A DNA stretch of 64,000 nt from Halomonas sp. H10-9-1 (GTDB taxonomy: Bacteria; Pseudomonadota; Gammaproteobacteria; Pseudomonadales; Halomonadaceae): positions 2,604,001 through 2,668,000 of the forward strand of contig NZ_JAMSHO010000001.1 in assembly GCF_040147005.1 (NCBI RefSeq), given 5' to 3'. The notes under the pieces are model-generated. The model ran no database searches. It was not told where the DNA came from and saw nothing but the letters and a program-made list of their open reading frames with translations. Below are positions 56,394-64,000 of the stretch, in pieces (the stretch's first letter is position 1; each line of letters opens with the position of its first letter). The translations under genes and the position numbers were made by a program.

Positions 56394-59279
56394 ATGCTCA
56401 CCCTCACCCAGGACGATATCCTGCTGGGCTGCGAGGCCCACGATTGGCGCGGCGCCCTGGACCTCGCCGCCGAGGCGCTGCAGGAAGCCGGCCTGGTGGC
56501 CTCTGGTTACCGCGACGGCCTGCACGCCCGAGAGGCGCAGTCCTCCACCTTCCTCGGCAGCGCCATCGCCATCCCCCATGGCACGCCGGAGAGCCGCGAG
56601 CACGTGCGCGCCACCGGGGTGCGGGTGCTGCAGTTCCCCCAGGGCATCGACTGGCATGACGGCAACCGCGTCCATGTGCTGGTGACCATCGCCGCCCAGA
56701 GCGATGAGCACCTGGACATCCTGCGCCAGCTGACCCATGTGCTGGACCGCGACGGCGTCGCCGAGCGCCTGGCCGCCGCCGACTCTCGCGCCGAGATCGC
56801 CGGACTGCTGTCGAAGGCAGTGGTGGAGGCGCGGCTGGATGCCGATACCCTGTGCCTCGGCTTCCCCGCTCGGGACGCCAGCGAGCTGGCCCTGGCCGCC
56901 GCCGCCCGTCTGCGCCAGGCCGGTTGCGTGGAGAGTGCCTTCGTCGCCACCGTGGCCGACCAGACGCCCCGCAACCTCGGCCAGGGACTGTGGCTGGTGA
57001 CCAGCGACAAGGGCGTGACCCAGCCGGCCCTGGCACTGGCCACGCCGGCATCCCCACTCGCCGCAGGGGATTCCCCCTTGACCGGAGTCTTCTGCCTGGC
57101 CGCCCAGGGCGACGCTCATCACGGACTGCTGGAGCGACTCATCACCCTGCTGGAGAGTGGCAGCGCCTCCGCTCTGGCCGGCGCCGATGCCGCTACGGTG
57201 CTGGCCCGGCTGGCCGGCGAGAGTGCGACTGCCACCACCAGGCGAGTGCGGGTACTCAATGCCCATGGCCTGCACGCCCGCCCGGCCAAGCAGCTGGTGC
57301 AGGTGGCCCGCGCCCAGGGTGTGACGATTCGGGTACGCCTGGCGGAGGGCGGCGGCCGGGCGGTCTTGGCCACTAGCTTGACCAAGGTGATTGGCCTGGG
57401 CGCCCGACGCGGCCAGCCGCTGCTCTTCTCCGCCGAGGGCGAGAGCGCCAAGGCGGCCCTTGAGGCCGTCTGCCAAGCCGTCACCGAGGGCCTCGGCGAA
57501 TCTGTGCTGCCCTTCAACGAGAGCCGCGAGCACCAGTTGCCCCAGCCGGTAGTGACGATCAACCCCCTGCCCGAGGACGAACCCCAGACGGCGGTGGCCG
57601 CCTCTCCGGGCCTGGCCATCGCCCCGGCCTTCGTGCTGCGCACACCACGCTTCGAGTACCCCGAGCGGGCCAGCGAACCAGCCGTCGAGAGCCGCCGGCT
57701 GGACGAGGCGCTGCGCGAGGGCGAGGCGCAGCTCGAGGCCCTGGTGGGCCAGGCCCGCGGCGGCGAGGTGGCCCAGATCCTCTCCATGCACGAGGAGATG
57801 CTCACCGATCCCGAACTGCACCAGGCCGCCCGCGAGGGCATCAGTGAGGGTGCCTCCGCCGAAGCCGCCTGGTGGCATGCCATCGAGACCGCCGCCCACG
57901 CCCAGGAGATGCTGGCCGACCGCCTACTGGCCGAACGTGCCGCCGACCTGCGCGACGTGGGGCGCCGGGTGCTGGGGCTGCTCTGCCGGGTCGAGCTGCC
58001 TGAGCCGCCGGATACCCCCTATATCCTGATCGCCGACGACCTCGGCCCCTCCGACGTGGCCCGCCTGGATACCGCGCGGGTCCGCGGCCTGCTCACCGCA
58101 CGCGGCGGCGCCACCGCCCACAGCGCCATCCTGGCCCGGGCACTGGGCATCCCCGCCGCGGTGGGCGCAGGCGACAGGGTGCTGACGCTTGCCAATGACA
58201 CCCTGCTGATCCTCGACGGCGACCGGGGCCGCTACACCATCGCCCCTTCCGAAGAGCGCCTGGCCAGTGCCGAGCAACGACTGGCGGACCAACGCCGCCG
58301 CGAGGCGGAGGCCTGGGAGGCCCGCCACCGGCCGGCCCGGACCCCCGATGGCCACCGCGTCGAGGTGGCCGCCAACCTGGGCAACACCGCTCACGCCCAG
58401 GACGCCGTGGAGCGCGGCGCCGAGGGAGTCGGCCTGCTGCGTACCGAATTCATCTTCATGGCACACGCCTCGGCCCCCGATCTGGAGACCCAGATCGCCG
58501 AATATCGCGAGGCTATCGACGCCCTGGACGGCCGTCCATTGGTGGCCCGCACCCTGGACGTGGGCGGCGACAAGCCGCTGCCCTACTGGCCGGTGCCCAG
58601 AGAGGACAACCCCTTCCTCGGCCTGCGCGGCATCCGGCTGGCGCTGACCCGCCCCGAGGTACTGGAGACCCAGTTGCGCGCACTGCTCATCGCAGCCGCG
58701 CCCGCGGCAGGTGGCGAAGGGACGGCCCGGCCGCTGCGCATCATGCTGCCCATGGTCAAGGATCTCGGCGAGTTCCGCACCGCCCGCACCATCTTCGACC
58801 GCCTGCTCGAGGAGATGCCCGCGGCCGAACGCGCCACCGACGTCCAGCTCGGGGTGATGATCGAGGTACCCTCGGCGGCCCTGCTGGCCCCGACGCTCGC
58901 CGCCGAGGTGGACTTCTTCTCGGTGGGCACCAACGACCTGACCCAGTACACCCTGGCCATCGATCGCGGCCACCCGGAGCTCTCCGCCCAGTCCGACGGC
59001 CTGCATCCGGCGGTGCTGCGGTTGATCCAGATGACCGTCCAGGCCGCCCACGCCCAGGGCAAGTGGGTGGGGGTGTGCGGCGAGCTGGGCAGTGACGCCA
59101 CGGCGATCCCGGTGCTGGTGGGCCTCGGCGTCGACGAGCTCTCGGTCAGTGCCCGCCAGGTGCCGCTGGTCAAGGCGCGGCTACGCGAGTTCGATCTTGC
59201 CGAGGCCCGCGCCCAGGCCGAGCTGGCCCTGGCCCAGCCCACCGCCGAGGCGGTACGCGACGCCCTGGAGGTGCGCTGA
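56394..59279 (+). CDS. fruB: Multiphosphoryl transfer protein: EIIA-Fru / HPr / EI fusion
   Basis: This 961-residue cytosolic protein carries the full phosphorelay from PEP to FruA. It has an EIIA-Fru domain (about 1-145, active His62 in IAIPHGTPE, as in E. coli FPr), a degenerate middle domain (about 150-275), an HPr domain (about 280-370, active His294 in NAHGLHARPAKQL), and a complete Enzyme I (about 405-955, active His576 in GGATAHSAILAR, with PEP-site VGLLRTEFIF and IEVPSAALL). Because it includes EI, fructose uptake does not need ptsHI. First gene of fruBKA, under the FruR operators. Its stop overlaps fruK by 1 base. Confidence 0.96.
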   Translation: MLTLTQDDILLGCEAHDWRGALDLAAEALQEAGLVASGYRDGLHAREAQSSTFLGSAIAIPHGTPESREHVRATGVRVLQFPQGIDWHDGNRVHVLVTIAAQSDEHLDILRQLTHVLDRDGVAERLAAADSRAEIAGLLSKAVVEARLDADTLCLGFPARDASELALAAAARLRQAGCVESAFVATVADQTPRNLGQGLWLVTSDKGVTQPALALATPASPLAAGDSPLTGVFCLAAQGDAHHGLLERLITLLESGSASALAGADAATVLARLAGESATATTRRVRVLNAHGLHARPAKQLVQVARAQGVTIRVRLAEGGGRAVLATSLTKVIGLGARRGQPLLFSAEGESAKAALEAVCQAVTEGLGESVLPFNESREHQLPQPVVTINPLPEDEPQTAVAASPGLAIAPAFVLRTPRFEYPERASEPAVESRRLDEALREGEAQLEALVGQARGGEVAQILSMHEEMLTDPELHQAAREGISEGASAEAAWWHAIETAAHAQEMLADRLLAERAADLRDVGRRVLGLLCRVELPEPPDTPYILIADDLGPSDVARLDTARVRGLLTARGGATAHSAILARALGIPAAVGAGDRVLTLANDTLLILDGDRGRYTIAPSEERLASAEQRLADQRRREAEAWEARHRPARTPDGHRVEVAANLGNTAHAQDAVERGAEGVGLLRTEFIFMAHASAPDLETQIAEYREAIDALDGRPLVARTLDVGGDKPLPYWPVPREDNPFLGLRGIRLALTRPEVLETQLRALLIAAAPAAGGEGTARPLRIMLPMVKDLGEFRTARTIFDRLLEEMPAAERATDVQLGVMIEVPSAALLAPTLAAEVDFFSVGTNDLTQYTLAIDRGHPELSAQSDGLHPAVLRLIQMTVQAAHAQGKWVGVCGELGSDATAIPVLVGLGVDELSVSARQVPLVKARLREFDLAEARAQAELALAQPTAEAVRDALEVR

Positions 59280-60259
59280 TGGCCCGGATTCTCACCCTCA
59301 CCCTCAACCCCGCCCTGGACCTGGCGATCGGTCTCGAGCGACTCGTCCCCGGGGAGGTCAACCGCACCCGCGAGACCCACCTGGAGGCTGCCGGCAAGGG
59401 CGTCAACGTGGCCCGGGTGCTGGTCGCCCTCGGCCACCAGGTCACGGTGTCGGGGTTCCTCGGCATCGACAACGACGGCCCCTTCCTGCGCGCCTTCGAG
59501 GCCCTGGGCGTGGAGGACGCCTTCCTGCGCGTGCCCGGAGAAACCCGCATCAACGCCAAGCTCGCCGAGGCCGACGGTCGAGTCACCGACATCAACGGGC
59601 CCGGTGCCACCATCGGCAGCGCCGCCTGGCAGCGGCTGCTGGCCTGGCTCGACGCCTTCCTGGCCAATCCCGAGCGCCGCCCCGCGGCGGTGGTGATCGC
59701 CGGCAGTCTGCCCCCCGGACTCACGCCCGCGGAGCTGGCCGAGCTGGTCACTCACTTGCGCGGCGAGGGCCTACCGGTGTGGGTCGATACCAGCGGCGCG
59801 GCGCTGACCGCCGCCATCGGCGCCCGCGCCACCGCCGTCAAGCCCAATGAGCTGGAGCTGGCCGACTGGGCTGGCCATGCCCTGGACACCGGTGAGGCCC
59901 GCCTCAAGGCAGCCCTCAGGCTCTACGCGGGCGGCATCGAGGAGTCGCTGATCTCGGCGGGCCCCGCCGGGGTGCTCTGGGTCAGCCAGCGCGGGGCCTG
60001 GCAGGCGGTGCCGCCGCGTCTCGAGGTGGCCAGCACCGTGGGCGCCGGCGATACCCTGCTCGCCGCCCTCCTGCATGGGGTGATCGAAGGCCACACCCCC
60101 GAGCAGACCCTGCGCCTGGCCACGGCGCTCTCCGCCGAGTCCGTCCGCCACGTCGGCGTGGGCAATCCCCGCGCCTCCGACTTCCCCCACCTCCAACAAC
60201 AGACCCGCGTGCGTCGCCTCAACGATGTCGATGCCAGCGCGGGGGGAGCCATCGCATGA
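59279..60259 (+). CDS. fruK: 1-phosphofructokinase
   Basis: ATP-dependent conversion of fructose-1-phosphate to fructose-1,6-bisphosphate; 326 residues (E. coli 312), ribokinase fold. Landmarks: LTLNPALDLAIGLERLVPGEVNR, AAGKGVNVARVLVALGH, VVIAGSLPPGLTP and the catalytic STVGAGDTLLAALLHGVIEG. Translation is coupled to fruB (TGATG) and to fruA (ATGA). Fructose-1-phosphate, which it removes, is also the FruR inducer. Confidence 0.95.
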   Translation: MARILTLTLNPALDLAIGLERLVPGEVNRTRETHLEAAGKGVNVARVLVALGHQVTVSGFLGIDNDGPFLRAFEALGVEDAFLRVPGETRINAKLAEADGRVTDINGPGATIGSAAWQRLLAWLDAFLANPERRPAAVVIAGSLPPGLTPAELAELVTHLRGEGLPVWVDTSGAALTAAIGARATAVKPNELELADWAGHALDTGEARLKAALRLYAGGIEESLISAGPAGVLWVSQRGAWQAVPPRLEVASTVGAGDTLLAALLHGVIEGHTPEQTLRLATALSAESVRHVGVGNPRASDFPHLQQQTRVRRLNDVDASAGGAIA

Positions 60260-62001
60260 ACGTCATCATCATCACCGCCTGCCCGAGCGGCATGGCCACT
60301 ACCTTCCTCGCCGCCCGCCGCCTGGAGCAGGCCGCCCGCCGCCTGGGCTGGTCGCCCAGCATCGAGATGCATGGCGAGCTGGTGGCCCCGACGCCACTCT
60401 CCGCCGAGGCTATCGCCGCCACCGACCTGGTGATCGTCGCCGCCGACCGCGTCCCGGCCTCCGAGCGCTTCGCCGGCAAACCGCTGTTCCAGGCCGCCAT
60501 CGACCAGGCCCTGCCCGACCCGGCCGCCTTCCTGGCACGCGCCGAGCGTGAGGCCACCCCCTTTACCTCGCCGGCCCAGGCCGAGGCACCGGCCGCCGCA
60601 ACGGGTAGCGCCCGGATCGTGGCGGTGACCGCCTGCCCCACCGGGGTGGCGCATACCTTTATGGCGGCCGAAGCCCTATCCGAGGCAGGCAAGGCACTCG
60701 GTCACCAGATCCGCGTGGAAACCCAGGGCTCGGTGGGCGCCCAGAATCAGTTGACCGAGGAGGAGATCGCCGACGCCGACGTGGTGATCCTGGCCTGCGA
60801 TATCGAGATCGATCCGACCCGCTTCGCCGGCAAGCGCCTCTATCGCACCTCCACCGGCAACGCCCTGAAGAAGGCCAAGCCCACCATCGAGGCGGCGCTG
60901 GAAAACGCCGCGGTGGAGAGCGCCGGCAGCGCTCCCAGCGGTGCCTCCAACAGCGCCAAGAAGAGTCTAAAGGAGGTCGGCGTCTACAAGCACTTGCTCA
61001 CCGGGGTCTCCTTCATGCTGCCCATGGTGGTGGCCGGGGGACTGCTGATCGCGCTCTCCTTCGCCTTCGGCATCGAGGCCTTCGAGCAGGAAGGGACCCT
61101 GGCCGCGGCGCTGATGCAGATCGGCGGCGGCACGGCGTTTGCGCTGATGATTCCGGTACTGGCCGGCTATATCGCCTACTCCATCGCCGACCGACCGGGC
61201 ATCGCCCCGGGCATGATCGGCGGCATGCTGGCCGCCAATATCGAGGCGGGCTTTCTCGGCGGCATCCTGGCCGGCTTCCTGGCCGGCTATGTGGCGCTGG
61301 CGGTGGCCCGCCACGTCAAGCTGCCGGCCAGCGTCGAGTCGCTCAAGCCGATCCTGATCATTCCCCTGGTGGCCAGTCTGGTCACCGGCCTGACCATGAT
61401 CTACGTGATCGGCGAGCCGGTGGCGGCGATCATGGCCGGGCTGACCAGCTTCCTGGCCGGCATGGATGCCACCAACGCCGTGCTGCTCGGCATCCTGCTC
61501 GGCGCCATGATGTGCGTCGACCTCGGTGGACCGGTCAACAAGGCCGCCTACACCTTCGGCGTCGGCCTGCTGGCCTCCCAGACCTACGCGCCCATGGCGG
61601 CGATCATGGCCGCCGGCATGGTGCCGGCCATCGGCATGGGCATCAGTAGCTTCGTGGCCAAGCACAAGTTCTCCGAGCCGGAGCGTGAGGCGGGCAAGGC
61701 GTCCTTCGTCCTGGGGCTGTGCTTTATCAGCGAGGGCGCCATCCCCTTCGCCGCCAAGGACCCGCTGCGGGTGATCCCCGCCTGCATCGCCGGCGGCGCG
61801 GTGACCGGCGCCCTCTCCATGCTGGTCGGCGCCCAGCTGATGGCCCCCCATGGCGGCATCTTCGTGCTGATGATTCCCGGCGCCATCACCCCGGTGCTGC
61901 TCTACCTCGCGGCCATCGTGATCGGCTCCCTGGTCACCGGCATGGGCTACGCCGCGATCAAGCGCGGCGCCGCACCGGTGGCTGTGAGCGCCGCCACCTG
62001 A
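60256..62001 (+). CDS. fruA: PTS fructose-specific EIIBC permease
   Basis: This 581-residue membrane permease takes up fructose as fructose-1-phosphate. It has two N-terminal IIB-like domains: the first with Cys9 (TACPSGMATTF), the second with active-type Cys127 (TACPTGVAHTFMAAEAL). An Ala/Ser-rich linker (about 220-240) precedes the EIIC domain with about nine helices (SFMLPMVVAGGLLIALSF, IAYSIADRPGIAPGMIGGMLAA, GLCFISEGAIPFAAKDPLRVIPA). Both IIB cysteines are kept here. The ATG overlaps the fruK stop by 4 bases. Last gene of the operon, followed by strong hairpins. Confidence 0.95.
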   Translation: MNVIIITACPSGMATTFLAARRLEQAARRLGWSPSIEMHGELVAPTPLSAEAIAATDLVIVAADRVPASERFAGKPLFQAAIDQALPDPAAFLARAEREATPFTSPAQAEAPAAATGSARIVAVTACPTGVAHTFMAAEALSEAGKALGHQIRVETQGSVGAQNQLTEEEIADADVVILACDIEIDPTRFAGKRLYRTSTGNALKKAKPTIEAALENAAVESAGSAPSGASNSAKKSLKEVGVYKHLLTGVSFMLPMVVAGGLLIALSFAFGIEAFEQEGTLAAALMQIGGGTAFALMIPVLAGYIAYSIADRPGIAPGMIGGMLAANIEAGFLGGILAGFLAGYVALAVARHVKLPASVESLKPILIIPLVASLVTGLTMIYVIGEPVAAIMAGLTSFLAGMDATNAVLLGILLGAMMCVDLGGPVNKAAYTFGVGLLASQTYAPMAAIMAAGMVPAIGMGISSFVAKHKFSEPEREAGKASFVLGLCFISEGAIPFAAKDPLRVIPACIAGGAVTGALSMLVGAQLMAPHGGIFVLMIPGAITPVLLYLAAIVIGSLVTGMGYAAIKRGAAPVAVSAAT

Positions 62002-62026
62002 CCCGGCACCAGGGGCGCCCCACCGA

Positions 62027-62141
62027 CAGGGCCCGGGTGTTACCCGGGCCCTGCTGCCGTTGCCCGGGTCCCTGACGCGCGAACGCCGGGACGGTTTCCC
62101 GTCCCGGCGTTCGCGCCAAGGACCCGGCGACAGGCCGGGTC
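62027..62141. terminator. Three successive hairpins between convergent fruA and gap
   Basis: Hairpin 1: CAGGGCCCGGGT / ACCCGGGCCCTG, loop GTT (62027-62053). Hairpin 2: a perfect 18-bp stem at 62077-62094 and 62099-62116, GCGCGAACGCC... with loop TTTC. Hairpin 3: GACCCGGC / GCCGGGTC, loop GACAG (62121-62141), 7 bases from the gap stop. None has a T-run, so termination may rely on stem strength or Rho. Confidence 0.75.
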
Positions 62142-62147
62142 AGGCGA

Positions 62148-63170
62148 TCAGGCCGCTTCGCGTTTGGCGTCGCTCACCGCCTGCATGGCGAGTGCGGTAT
62201 CCAGCATGCGGTTGGAGAAGCCCCACTCGTTGTCGTACCAGGCCATCACCTTCACCAGGCGACCGTTCACCCGGGTGTGGTTGGCATCGAAGGTGGAAGA
62301 GTGGGCGTCGTGGTTGAAGTCGATGGAGACCAGCGGCTGGGCGTTGACCGCCAGCACCGGGGAGGCCTCGGCGGCCCGGGCAACGATGGCGTTGATCTCC
62401 TCCCGGGTGGTGTCTCGGCCGGCGGTGAACACCAGGTCGACCAGGGAGACGTTGATCACCGGCACCCGCACCGCCAGGCCGTCGAACTTGCCGGCGAGTT
62501 CCGGCAGCACCAGCCCGACGGCGGCGGCGGCCCCGGTCTTGGTCGGGATCATCGAGTGGGTGGCGCTGCGCGCCCGGTAGGGATCGCTGTGATAGACGTC
62601 GGAGAGGTTCTGGTCGTTGGTGTAGGCGTGCACCGTGGTCATCAGGCCGTTCTCGATGCCCACCGCCGCGTTGAGGGCCTGAGCGATCGGCGCCAGGCAG
62701 TTGGTGGTGCAGGAAGCGTTGGAGACCACCTTGTGCTCGGCGCTCAGGACCTGCTCGTTCACCCCGTAGACCACGGTGGCGTCGGCATCCGGGCTCGGCG
62801 CTGAGATCAGTACCCGCCGGGCGCCGGCCGCGAGGTGCTTGGCGGCGGCGGCACGTCGGGTGAACAGCCCGGTGCACTCCATCACCAGATCGACGCCCAG
62901 CGTCGCCCAGGGCAGCGCCGCCGGGTCCCGCTCGGATAGGATGGCGATGCGGTCGCCGTCAACGCAAAGGCTCTGCTCGTCGTGCTCTACCTTGAAGGGG
63001 AAGTGGCCGTGCACGGTATCGTGGCGCAGCAGATGGGCGTTGAGGGCGGGATCACCGAGATCGTTGATGGCCACCACCTGCACCCGGTGGCGATAGCCGT
63101 TCTCGTAGAGGGCCCGCAGCACGTTGCGGCCGATGCGGCCGAAGCCGTTGATGGCAATCTTGAGGGTCAT
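62148..63170 (-). CDS. gap: Glyceraldehyde-3-phosphate dehydrogenase, type I
   Basis: NAD(P)-dependent oxidation of glyceraldehyde-3-phosphate. 340 residues. The nucleotide motif INGFGRIGR is near the N-terminus, active-site Cys154 in [12 protein letters not shown], the phosphate-site [16 protein letters not shown] and the C-terminal SWYDNE-type [15 protein letters not shown]. The [15 protein letters not shown] and RARSATHSM segments match the gap branch of pseudomonads and betaproteobacteria. Erythrose-4-phosphate dehydrogenase is less likely by motif. It is divergent from pyk, with a shared 10-mer operator in front of each. Direction of flux (glycolysis or gluconeogenesis) is not decided by sequence. 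Confidence 0.94.
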   Translation of the reverse strand: MTLKIAINGFGRIGRNVLRALYENGYRHRVQVVAINDLGDPALNAHLLRHDTVHGHFPFKVEHDEQSLCVDGDRIAILSERDPAALPWATLGVDLVMECTGLFTRRAAAAKHLAAGARRVLISAPSPDADATVVYGVNEQVLSAEHKVVSNASCTTNCLAPIAQALNAAVGIENGLMTTVHAYTNDQNLSDVYHSDPYRARSATHSMIPTKTGAAAAVGLVLPELAGKFDGLAVRVPVINVSLVDLVFTAGRDTTREEINAIVARAAEASPVLAVNAQPLVSIDFNHDAHSSTFDANHTRVNGRLVKVMAWYDNEWGFSNRMLDTALAMQAVSDAKREAA

Positions 63171-63470
63171 GGTTCTCTCCTCCCAGGCGGTGGCCCTGTT
63201 GTGATCTTGTCGTGGTCCGGGGGGAGCCGGTCGGCGGAGGTGGCGGCCGGTCGCCGCCCGACTTGCCCACGGGCTCGTCCTCTCCGCAATGTGCCTCAGC
63301 GGAGGGAAGGATTCAAGATTATTTTGGTAAGTTTACATTCGTAACGCTTAAAAACTAACCATTATCTGTGGGCTGATACTTACCACGAGCCAGATCTCCG
63401 CTCGATTAGTAGTAAACTTACACATAGTCCGCTATTCTGGACACCCAGCCCCTTGCCCCAGGAGACCGCG
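63171..63470. promoter_or_regulatory. Divergent gap-pyk control region with two copies of the GTAAACTTAC operator
   Basis: The region turns AT-rich from 63310. It carries GTAAGTTTAC (63327-63336, the complement of GTAAACTTAC) on the gap side and GTAAACTTAC (63412-63421) on the pyk side. On the gap strand the first copy could lie between a weak TTACGA -35 and a TAATCT -10 (17-bp spacer); on the pyk strand TATTCT (63433-63438) follows the second copy. No gene is evident. Confidence 0.65.
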
Positions 63471-64000
63471 ATGTCGAGCCAGCCTCACCACTCCTCCATC
63501 CATGACCCCATTCGCCGCACCAAGATCGTCGCCACCCTGGGCCCGGCCAGCGACCGCGAGGGCGTGCTGGAGGCCATGATCGCGGCCGGCGTCGACGTGG
63601 TGCGCCTCAACTTCTCCCACGGCTCCCCCGACGACCACCGCCAGCGCCTGACCCGGGTGCGCGAGATCGCCGACCGCCTGGGCCGGAGCGTCGCCGCCCT
63701 CGGCGACCTCCAGGGGCCCAAGATCCGCATCGCCCGCTTCGCCGAGGGCGCCGTCGAGCTCGCCGAGGGCGCCCCCTTCGTGCTCGACATGGCCCTCGAC
63801 GGCAACGCCGGCGATGCGACCCGGGTCGGCTGCGACTACCAGCAGCTGATCGACGATGTCGCCCCGGGCGACCGCCTGCTGCTCGACGACGGCCGGCTGG
63901 TGCTCGACGTCAGCGGCGTCGAGGGGCGCGAGATCCACACCACCGTGACGGTGGGCGGCAAGCTCTCCAACAACAAGGGCATCAACAAGCAGGGCGGTGG
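63471..64000 (+). CDS. pyk: Pyruvate kinase (5' part only)
   Basis: The first 176 codons of pyruvate kinase, cut by the window end. Visible: [37 protein letters not shown] (the catalytic TIM-barrel entry with the phosphate/K+ residues), [14 protein letters not shown], the start of the B domain, and the [11 protein letters not shown] loop that closes it. Makes pyruvate and ATP from PEP and ADP. The ATG at 63471 has AGGAG 6 bases upstream. It is divergent from gap, with the shared operator core in its promoter region. PykA versus PykF type is not assigned. Confidence 0.95.
   Translation, partial: MSSQPHHSSIHDPIRRTKIVATLGPASDREGVLEAMIAAGVDVVRLNFSHGSPDDHRQRLTRVREIADRLGRSVAALGDLQGPKIRIARFAEGAVELAEGAPFVLDMALDGNAGDATRVGCDYQQLIDDVAPGDRLLLDDGRLVLDVSGVEGREIHTTVTVGGKLSNNKGINKQGG

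Noticed and set aside
62148..63170. Erythrose-4-phosphate dehydrogenase (epd) as the identity of the gap gene
   Set aside because: No pgk or fba neighbours, and the [15 protein letters not shown] segment matches the gap branch, so gap is preferred.

Overview
This window reads as chromosomal DNA of a halophilic gammaproteobacterium, most likely a Halomonadaceae (Halomonas-like) species. The grounds are high GC with strong GC3 bias, a gammaproteobacterial-type rRNA operon with Ile(GAT) and Ala(TGC) spacer tRNAs, the ispD-ispF-truD-surE-pcm-nlpD-rpoS block, FruR/Cra with a fruBKA operon, and an edd-glk Entner-Doudoroff unit. I see no prophage, CRISPR array, integron or intact insertion sequence. 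The species call is inference.

Layout. (1) 1-30250 is a mosaic of housekeeping genes: a partial M42 peptidase; an AMP-phosphorylase-like enzyme paired with a PRPP-synthetase paralogue; ketopantoate reductase; an MBL-fold exported hydrolase divergent from a GlxA-type regulator; an orphan TAXI solute-binding protein; fadBA; a MarR regulator; a Usp; uup; tatD with a substituted metal ligand; a fused E1 alpha/beta thiamine-diphosphate dehydrogenase; epmC; a MATE exporter; tusA; rlmM; and gdhA, followed by a strong terminator and a short minus-strand unit that may encode a 53-residue protein. (2) 30380-36110 is a complete minus-strand rrn operon (16S, tRNA-Ile, tRNA-Ala, 23S, 5S) with two tandem promoters, two boxA copies, a terminator, and a decayed tRNA-Ile-like copy in the spacer. 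(3) 36325-40070 holds an orphan prpD, a lipid A acyltransferase and alr, separated by small repeats: a 57-bp insertion-sequence relic, a 39-bp palindrome and a REP doublet. (4) 40234-47582 is the conserved minus-strand ftsB-ispD-ispF-truD-surE-pcm-DUF368-nlpD-rpoS block, mostly with overlapping or near-touching genes. (5) 47629-50319 has a FemAB/GNAT-like protein and an aldehyde dehydrogenase. (6) 50453-64000 is a carbohydrate block: edd, glk, a hexose-6-phosphate mutarotase and a PfkB fructokinase in one operon, then divergent fruR and fruBKA, then gap and a partial pyk diverging from each other.

How it fits together. Fructose enters through FruA as fructose-1-phosphate (phosphorylated via FruB) and is taken by FruK to fructose-1,6-bisphosphate. 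Free glucose and fructose are phosphorylated by Glk and the PfkB kinase, epimerised by the mutarotase and directed to Edd. The products meet at glyceraldehyde-3-phosphate, which Gap and pyruvate kinase take to pyruvate. Two regulatory layers are visible: FruR-type operators in the fruR-fruB gap, and one identical 10-mer, GTAAACTTAC, in front of edd, gap and pyk, which suggests one regulator for central carbon flux. No large undescribed system is evident. The items I would look at first are the shared operator, the AMP-phosphorylase/PRPP-synthetase pair, the DUF368 gene inside the rpoS block, the 53-aa unit next to rrn, the tRNA relic, and the TatD ligand loss.
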